From contig JADHZB010001937.1 of the NCBI GenBank assembly GCA_015657535.1, positions 1 through 12,571 on the forward strand: a stretch of 12,571 nt of DNA, written 5' to 3'. The notes under the pieces are model-generated. The model made no database searches and was not told the DNA's origin. It saw only the letters and a program-made list of their open reading frames with translations. The translations under genes and the position numbers were made by a program. The stretch comes from Nephromyces sp. MM_2019 (Eukaryota > Apicomplexa > Aconoidasida > Nephromycida). Shown here in pieces: positions 7,920 through 12,571 of this stretch; position 1 is the first letter of the stretch; each line of letters begins with the position of its first letter.

Positions 7920-8450
7920 TGAGATGCATGTGGAGATGGGTATATGTGGTGAATTTGAAGGCGTGTGTGAAGGTGTGTTGGGTAGCACAAAAGAATGTAG
8001 TGAGCACCTTGTGTGTGTACCATAATGCTGGTGTGTGTGACGCTGCACTCATCGTCATACACGTCGTCCGCACACTATTTAATGACTCTCAGCGTGGCTA
8101 ATGTCGATGGCTATAGTATATCACTAGCAATATAACCTGGGCAGCTAGTGTGAATCCTCATGCTGGCATGAATCGCATAAACTTCGTGTGTGCAGCGATA
8201 GGAATTTTAAATTTCGTGTATCTACAGTGTAGTAGACGCTGGTGCAGTGAATTTATCATGAGAGTGGGAAGACTAGCAATCAGTTTGCTGCAAAAAGCAG
8301 CCAAATTGCACACAAAAGTGGTAAACAGGTGCAGGAGACACCTCCTAGACACAATAATGAGGGATATGCTTACTAACACGCAGTTTTTATACTGTGTGCG
8401 CAGGCAACATAAAAAGATGTAACGGCGCGCCTCATGCGCTCTTTAATGTA
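7920..8450 (+). other. Spacer or intron; no supported gene
   Basis: The left part (7920-8050) is still GT-rich; the right part is more balanced. A 90-codon open frame at 8150-8422 begins only with a GTG and contains a helical Lys/Arg/Leu-rich stretch. I see no family match or splice context, so it is left uncalled. Confidence 0.4.
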
Positions 8451-9215
8451 CTCATTATTTGATGTGGTGCATTCTAGAGGTGCACAGTACAGATCCTCCC
8501 TACATCCTATTGCTGCACCATATAATGAAACCTATTTACATGTCTTATTGCACTAGCAAATGCCGTCTTCATGTATACCGGATTACACACACATTGACTC
8601 TCACTAGCACCCCGAAAACCACAGCACGCAACTGCCTCTACTTCACACCTGACGGTACGCTACTAGAGACGTTCACGGAGTACGCGCGATTATCCTCCAT
8701 AAACACCTTAACACTACCCGCAGCACGCCCATACACACACGGTGATCTGCACCATGTCCGCAAACACATAACACCACCCACCTTTTCACACACACACGAC
8801 TACTTGCACGATGTCCACTATACGGCTATCTGCGCCATGTCCACGTAAGCACAACACTAGCCACCTTTTCACACAAACGGCCATCCGCACCATGTCAACA
8901 CACACGCCTACTGGCACCATGTCAACACACACACCACATAACTCCCCACCTTTTCACGCACACACAGACATACACACATCACGAGCTAACTGGAAACTTC
9001 TGTTCCCATACATTCCACCTTCCCACCTATAAAATCTACGTCACCCCCCTTGCTCCCTCACTCTATATGTAGCAGCTCCCTTCCCATGTAGAAAGCCCTC
9101 TTCAGTGAGTACTCAAAAGTTAACACACACACACGAATCCAACTTTCTCCTGTATGTGTTCCCTTGGATTTTCCCCTCCTTCTCACTCCCCCTCTTCTTC
9201 CTCAAACATCTACAG
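8450..9215 (+). other. CA-rich and CT-rich DNA, possibly the 3' part of a long intron
   Basis: ACACAC words dominate from about 8580 to 9140, then a CT-rich tract leads to CATCTACAG at 9215. That layout matches the 3' ends of introns elsewhere in the window. Open frames here are Thr/His/Pro low complexity. Confidence 0.4.
8738..8970 (+). repeat. Degenerate CA-rich tandem repeat, period 83-85 bp
   Basis: The word CCACCTTTTCAC recurs at 8778, 8861 and 8946. Between these, GCACCATGTC-like words followed by CAACACACAC recur (near 8749, 8830, 8888 and 8915), showing a shorter nested period of about 28 bp. Confidence 0.65.
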
Positions 9216-9242
9216 ATTGAGTAATCTAATTATTAGCAACGG
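9216..9242 (+). CDS. Candidate 27-nt microexon
   Basis: A CT-rich tract ending CATCTACAG precedes 27 bases followed by GG|GTAAGA, a good donor. Only the phase-2 frame is open (reading LSNLIISN). The length is a multiple of three, so skipping it would keep frame. It may be non-coding or a chance pairing of sites. Confidence 0.25.
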
Positions 9243-9330
9243 GTAAGAGAGTGAGAGTTTTCCCAAGGTTCCTCCCTCAAATCCAGAAGAAAGCCTTTGA
9301 ATTTTCCGGGGAAAAATCTCCATATTTTTC

Positions 9331-9420
9331 CCTTCTTCTTCTTCTTCATCTTCATTTTCATCTTCTTCATCTTTTTCTTCATCATCTTCACCTTCTTCAT
9401 CTCCTCCCTGTCCCTCTAAA
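9331..9420 (+). repeat. TTC/TTCATC pyrimidine tract
   Basis: Imperfect CTTCTTCATC words fill this stretch and run into a CTAAACAG acceptor-like site at 9423. On the minus strand it reads as a Glu/Asp run, which I take as an artefact. Confidence 0.75.
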
Positions 9421-9423
9421 CAG

Positions 9424-9441
9424 CGGGGACCCACATGACTT
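9424..9441 (+). CDS. Candidate 18-nt microexon
   Basis: CTCTAAACAG is followed by 18 bases and then GTAAGT, a perfect donor. Entering in phase 2, as the 9242 donor would require, the frame is open (Gly-Gly-Asp-Pro-His-Asp) and leaves in phase 2. It is supported only by splice motifs and phase. Confidence 0.25.
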
Positions 9442-9943
9442 GTAAGTAAAATTTGATGAAAGATTGATAGGCACGTCAGAAAAAGAGATTTCCGCTGTTT
9501 TGTGTGGGAGAACTTACGATTTCCCTCTTCTTTAATGTTTTTTTTTTGGAAAATCATGAGATGAGGGTTTTTGGGGATGATTTGGAACTTTTTCAGGGGA
9601 GTGGTGTTTTGCGGTTTATTTGAAGAGGTTTGATGCAAGAGAGGGAATGGGGAGAGGAAGGGTAAGGACAGGGGAGATGGGTAGAGGGGATATTCGAAGT
9701 TGAAGAAGTTTGAAGATGAAAAAGTTGAAAGAGGAGGGAATTCCTTAAGGATGATGATAATTTTTCGTCGCATTTTGTGTGTGTGTGTGGGAATTTTATA
9801 GGGAGGGATGTGAATAAGCTGCTAAAGACGCGATGAGCGAGAAGAGATTTTAGTCTTCAATTTGTTGGAATTAGATCTTAGAGGATGTTGAAGAAGAGTA
9901 TTTTCATTTGGGGTGGAAAGTTGGTGGAAGTTTTTGTTTGCAG
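9442..9943 (+). other. Purine-rich intron-like stretch
   Basis: It begins GTAAGT, is A/G-rich (9550-9740), and ends TTTTTGTTTGCAG. A short open stretch near 9838-9895 (EILVFNLLELDL) looks protein-like but has no usable splice sites. Confidence 0.35.
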
Positions 9944-10017
9944 AGCTTTGCTTTGAAGATGATCAGCCTCTGACGTGCAATAGAGCCACTACAGGAAGAG
10001 TGTTGGCTGGACTATGA
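9944..10017 (+). CDS. Candidate terminal exon of an unassembled gene
   Basis: After TTTTTGTTTGCAG the phase-1 frame reads LCFEDDQPLTCNRATTGRV and then LAGL before TGA (10015-10017). The composition is protein-like and free of repeats. Its entry phase (1) does not match the phase-2 donor at 9441, so an exon is missing or the boundaries differ. No family is recognised. Confidence 0.3.
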
Positions 10018-10555
10018 AATCAACCGTGGCTAAGCAAGCCGTGTAGACCCGCATTTGAAAAGGTTTTTGTGTTTATATGTGTGAATTGATGTGTTGTCAT
10101 TATGTGTGTGGATGAGTTGGCGTGTCGCCATTATGCGTGTTAGTTGGTGTGTCGTCCATAAGTGCGTGTATTTGTGTGTGTGCGTATGTATAATAAGAAG
10201 AGTATTTGGTGTGTGTGTTAGCTTGCAATGGTGATGTGCTGAGCTGTACTTGTATGCGACTCTTGAGTTACAATACTCGCGTGTGTGTACCTGTTGAGCT
10301 TCCCCTATTGTTTGTGTTTTTTTTCTCTCCCTTTAACGTGATGCATTGTGTGTGTATGTGTGTATCCCAAAATGGTGTATAGAAGCCTTTGATACTGCAG
10401 ATTTTAGTCATTGCACATACTTGTAGTAGGTGCTTGTCATCCAGTTGCTTTTGGGATATTTTTCTCTCTGACACACACGCTTGCGAGAATTATTTCATCA
10501 GTATACTGAGTATCTGGCGTATGCTTTCTTCAGATTCCGGAGAATAGTCGCCAAA
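10018..10555 (+). promoter_or_regulatory. Intergenic and 5' UTR region upstream of the third gene
   Basis: This GT-rich spacer contains about three diverged copies of a 27-31 bp unit (TTGGTGTGTCGTCATTATG-like) at 10086, 10117 and 10144. TATGCTTTCTTCAG at 10521-10534 resembles a 3' splice site just ahead of the ATG, so the 5' UTR may be spliced. No TATA-like or other defined promoter element is apparent. Confidence 0.35.
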
Positions 10556-12100
10556 ATGCCGCCAGCGCAGGAAGCTGGAGCTAAGAAGATGGGTTCTGTA
10601 CGTACACTCGAAGGTAAGCTTAGCTAAGCCTTCTTTTGCCTGCTAATTTCATACCTTGGATGAATGTGTGCATGTGTGTGTGTTTGCTTTTGGGTGTTGT
10701 ATGACAGATGGGTATAATCGTGTGCAGAAGTTTGCATGCTCACTTAGATAGGTGTGCTTGGGGGCTGGATGTGTGGTGGAGTGTGTGTGGGGGGTGGATA
10801 TTTAGCTAAGTGTGTGTACTGGGTTGATATGTAGCTGCGTGTGTGGGGAGTAGTAATGTATGTATAGCTATCCATTATGTGTGTTGTTATCCATGTGTGC
10901 TGGATACTCATATGAACTAATTTGCCATGCATCCGACCCCGTATATGGATACTCACAGGAGTCTGTTATCTGTTAGTACATGTGTGCTTGTGTGCATAAT
11001 AAGGCGTGTTTTTACGTTCTGATTTCTCTCTAACTAGCGAGCTATTCTGTGTAAAGTAAATCTCTTGGTGCATGTGTGTTTCTGATTTGGAAAACTACTT
11101 ATCTCCTTCAGCCAACCTCAAGGAGCGTATTATTGTGTTTTTGGGGATAAAACTATTCCTCACTGTATGGCAGTGTGTGTGTGTGTGTGTTTTATCTGCA
11201 GATTATGAGGTGGAAGGCGGTATAAACCACGAATTGAAGAGTATAACAGATCGATTACAAAGTAAATGCAAAGAAAACTTCATGTTTGATGAAAGTCTTC
11301 AGAGGGCATATAAAAGGAATGAAATTATTGAGGATATTCACACCCCCCTCTTAAACCTCGGTCACACCCTCGTACCCTTCCCTTATCCCCCTCTCACCCC
11401 CCTCTCCACCCCTCTCTTACCCCCCTCCTCTCACCCCCCCGTCACCCTCATCTCTCCCAATTAGTTTTGCGTATTTCTGTGAAGGCTTGGGTCTATTTGA
11501 ATTTCCTGGCATATCATCGAAGCAGTTTTTTTAGGAAATCGAAGTTTATATGTTTTGTGTGTATGGGTGTGTGTGTATGTCTGAAATTTGAATGTGAGCA
11601 GCCAGCTTTTTAGTCTGCCTACCGTAGTTACTCAAAGAATATTTTCTTGAAATGATATGGAGGCGTTAGTGCGTTTCTGATAATCTAATTTTCCCCTTGT
11701 TTTGAGGCAGAAATTAGTGTACGTACACTGCTCATCTCATTGAGCAGTTTCTGATATCGAATAGTATTCTTCATTTTGTCTGCAGATCTCAAGCTGAAAA
11801 ATTCTGCGCTGTATCAATCTGATGCTCCTACTCGTAGGTATATCCGCTTGAAAGTTAAATTCTTGCAATGCACTTGTTTTGCTTCATCTTCATCTGCTTC
11901 ATCTTCTTGTTCTTGTTCACCTCCATCTTCATCTTCATCTCTGTCTTTTTTCTCATCTTCAACGTCATGATCTTCGTCAAATCATCGTCTTCATCTTCCT
12001 CTTCATCTACGTCTTCATCATCTTCTTCGTCTTCATCGCTCCTTCGCTGGTTTTAGCTCTGCTGCCCGAGAGAATGCTTCATCACAAGTTGCCAACGAAG
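10556..12100 (+). CDS. Unrecognised small charged/helical protein, 3' partial, four exons visible
   Basis: The start ATG sits in CCAAAATG, a favourable protist initiation context. Exons are 10556-10613 (MPPAQEAGAKKMGSVRTLE, donor G|GTAAGC), 11202-11360 (after TTATCTGCAG), 11786-11837 (after TTGTCTGCAG, donor AG|GTATAT) and 12057-12100 (after GGTTTTAG, donor G|GTTAGC). Phases match at all three joins (1, 1, 2), giving about 104 residues so far. Exon 2 is amphipathic and charged (HELKSITDRLQSKCKENF, then LQRAYKRNEIIED), suggesting a helical or coiled-coil protein. The exon 2 donor CTCG|GTCACA is weak. Reading on instead gives a Pro-rich tail to TAG at 11462-11464, which I judge less likely. No domain is recognised and no function is proposed. 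Confidence 0.6.
10614..11201 (+). other. Third-gene intron 1
   Basis: This 588-nt intron starts GTAAGC and ends with a (GT)n run directly followed by TTTTATCTGCAG. It is GT-rich throughout. A second acceptor-like site (CTCCTTCAG at about 11111) is followed by 20-30 coding-compatible bases and could mark an alternative exon. Confidence 0.65.
11361..11785 (+). other. Third-gene intron 2, beginning in a C-run tract
   Basis: It starts GTCACA and carries many C-runs in its first 100 bases (to about 11455), the reverse of the usual polarity here. It then becomes T-rich and ends TTTTGTCTGCAG. Confidence 0.5.
11838..12056 (+). other. Third-gene intron 3 with a long TTCATC tract
   Basis: A 219-nt intron, GTATAT to GGTTTTAG. 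Positions 11879-12045 are imperfect CTTCATC and TTCTTC repeats, serving as an unusually long pyrimidine tract. Confidence 0.6.
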
Positions 12101-12392
12101 GTTAGCAAACTTTAGAGAGTATCAGTTAAAGCTAGCAAAGCATGTGTAAATGTGCTTGCACGCTTATGTGTGGCGTATTATATATTTATGGCACCATACG
12201 TGTGTGTTTGTGAAAGAGAATTCTGCTGTATGTGTGTATCTTTCTAAGTGTAGTTTGTGTGAATCGTTGCTGACGCGTGTATTGTTTGGCAAACATGGCT
12301 ATTTTGGTAGACCTATACGTATATAGTTTGTATGCGTGGCGTCTATACTCTGCGTATATTTTTATGTACTAAGGAGGCTTTAATATGTATCG
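12101..12392 (+). other. Third-gene intron 4, 5' part
   Basis: It begins GTTAGC and is T/GT-rich. No exon is visible before the terminal repeat array, so the rest of the gene must lie beyond the window. Confidence 0.5.
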
Positions 12393-12571
12393 CTGTGTGT
12401 GTGTGTGTGTGCAGGTTCGTGTGTGTGTGTGTGTGTGCAGGTTCGTGTGTGTGTGTGTGTGTGTGTTCGTGTGTGTGTGTGTGTGTGTGTGCAGGTTCGT
12501 ATGTGTGTGTGTGTGTGTGCAGGTTCGTGTGTGTGTGTGTGTGTGCAGGTTCGTGTGTGTGTGTGTGTGTG
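12393..12571 (+). repeat. (GT)n array with a periodic GCAGGTTCGT insert, open at the right edge
   Basis: GTTCGT recurs at 12415, 12441, 12465, 12495, 12523 and 12549, spaced 24-30 bp. All but the third copy are preceded by GCAG. The lengths of the intervening GT runs vary. The array continues past the window. Confidence 0.9.

Noticed and set aside
7547..8073. Three overlapping minus-strand open frames rich in Thr/His/Pro
   Set aside because: All three frames are open because the 12-bp repeat has no stop in any frame; none has splice or family support.
8150..8422. 90-codon plus-strand open frame
   Set aside because: It starts with GTG rather than ATG, has no splice context or family match, and the opposite strand is equally open.
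9210..9773. 187-codon minus-strand open frame with a Glu/Asp run
   Set aside because: It is the complement of a TTCATC pyrimidine tract and a purine-rich stretch, and plus-strand splice motifs fit better. A minus-strand GTAAGT at 9512 leaves a small doubt.
11361..11464. Pro-rich C-terminus of the third gene ending at TAG 11462-11464
   Set aside because: It is encoded by C-runs, and splicing at 11360 to a phase-matched downstream exon gives a better protein. Not fully excluded.
11335..11785. An AT-AG or U12-type intron starting at ATATTC
   Set aside because: The motif does not match the U12 donor, and a GT donor 26 bases later gives a consistent phase.
12393..12571. CRISPR-like array or telomeric repeat
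   Set aside because: The intervening sequence is just (GT)n, not distinct spacers. The unit is not a telomere repeat, and the context is a eukaryotic intron.

Overview
This window looks like nuclear DNA of a eukaryotic protist. Genes are split by GT...AG introns of about 220 to 830 bases. The introns are full of (GT)n tracts, G-runs, C-runs and TTC/TTCATC pyrimidine tracts. There are no operons, Shine-Dalgarno sites or bacterial genes. The long low-complexity insertions in an otherwise conserved protein and the repeat-rich introns remind me of coccidian apicomplexans. That placement is inference; the sequence alone does not prove it.

Positions 1-6162 hold most of a plus-strand gene for a BRAP2-type ubiquitin-ligase homologue. 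It runs RING-like finger, UBP zinc finger, very long disordered insertion, coiled coil. I model five exons: <2-525, 1107-1261, 1929-2977, 3387-5298 and 6130-6162. All four junctions match in phase. The model works only if the reading frame slips back by one base twice, at a G9/G8 pair (2297-2322) and at a G10 run (5231-5240). These are homopolymer length errors, polymorphism or real slippage. The RING has lost its middle zinc ligands, while the UBP finger is intact.

Positions 6163-10555 are hard to parse. They include GT-rich DNA (6163-6918), two coding-looking islands (about 7019-7180 and 7367-7614), a 12-bp minisatellite with a 48-bp higher-order period (7668-7919), CA-rich DNA with an 83-85 bp repeat (8450-9140), two candidate microexons (9216-9242, 9424-9441) and a candidate terminal exon (9944-10017). 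These may be parts of one further plus-strand gene, but I could not join them into a single model.

Positions 10556 to the right edge hold the 5' end of a third plus-strand gene. It encodes a small, charged, probably helical protein that I do not recognise. I model exons 10556-10613, 11202-11360, 11786-11837 and 12057-12100, all phase-compatible. The window ends in its fourth intron, inside a (GT)n array that repeats a CAG|GTTCG motif.

Several introns are polarised: G/GT-rich at the 5' end and C/CA/CT-rich at the 3' end. Their two ends could therefore base-pair in the pre-mRNA. Nothing in the sequence shows that the three genes work together.
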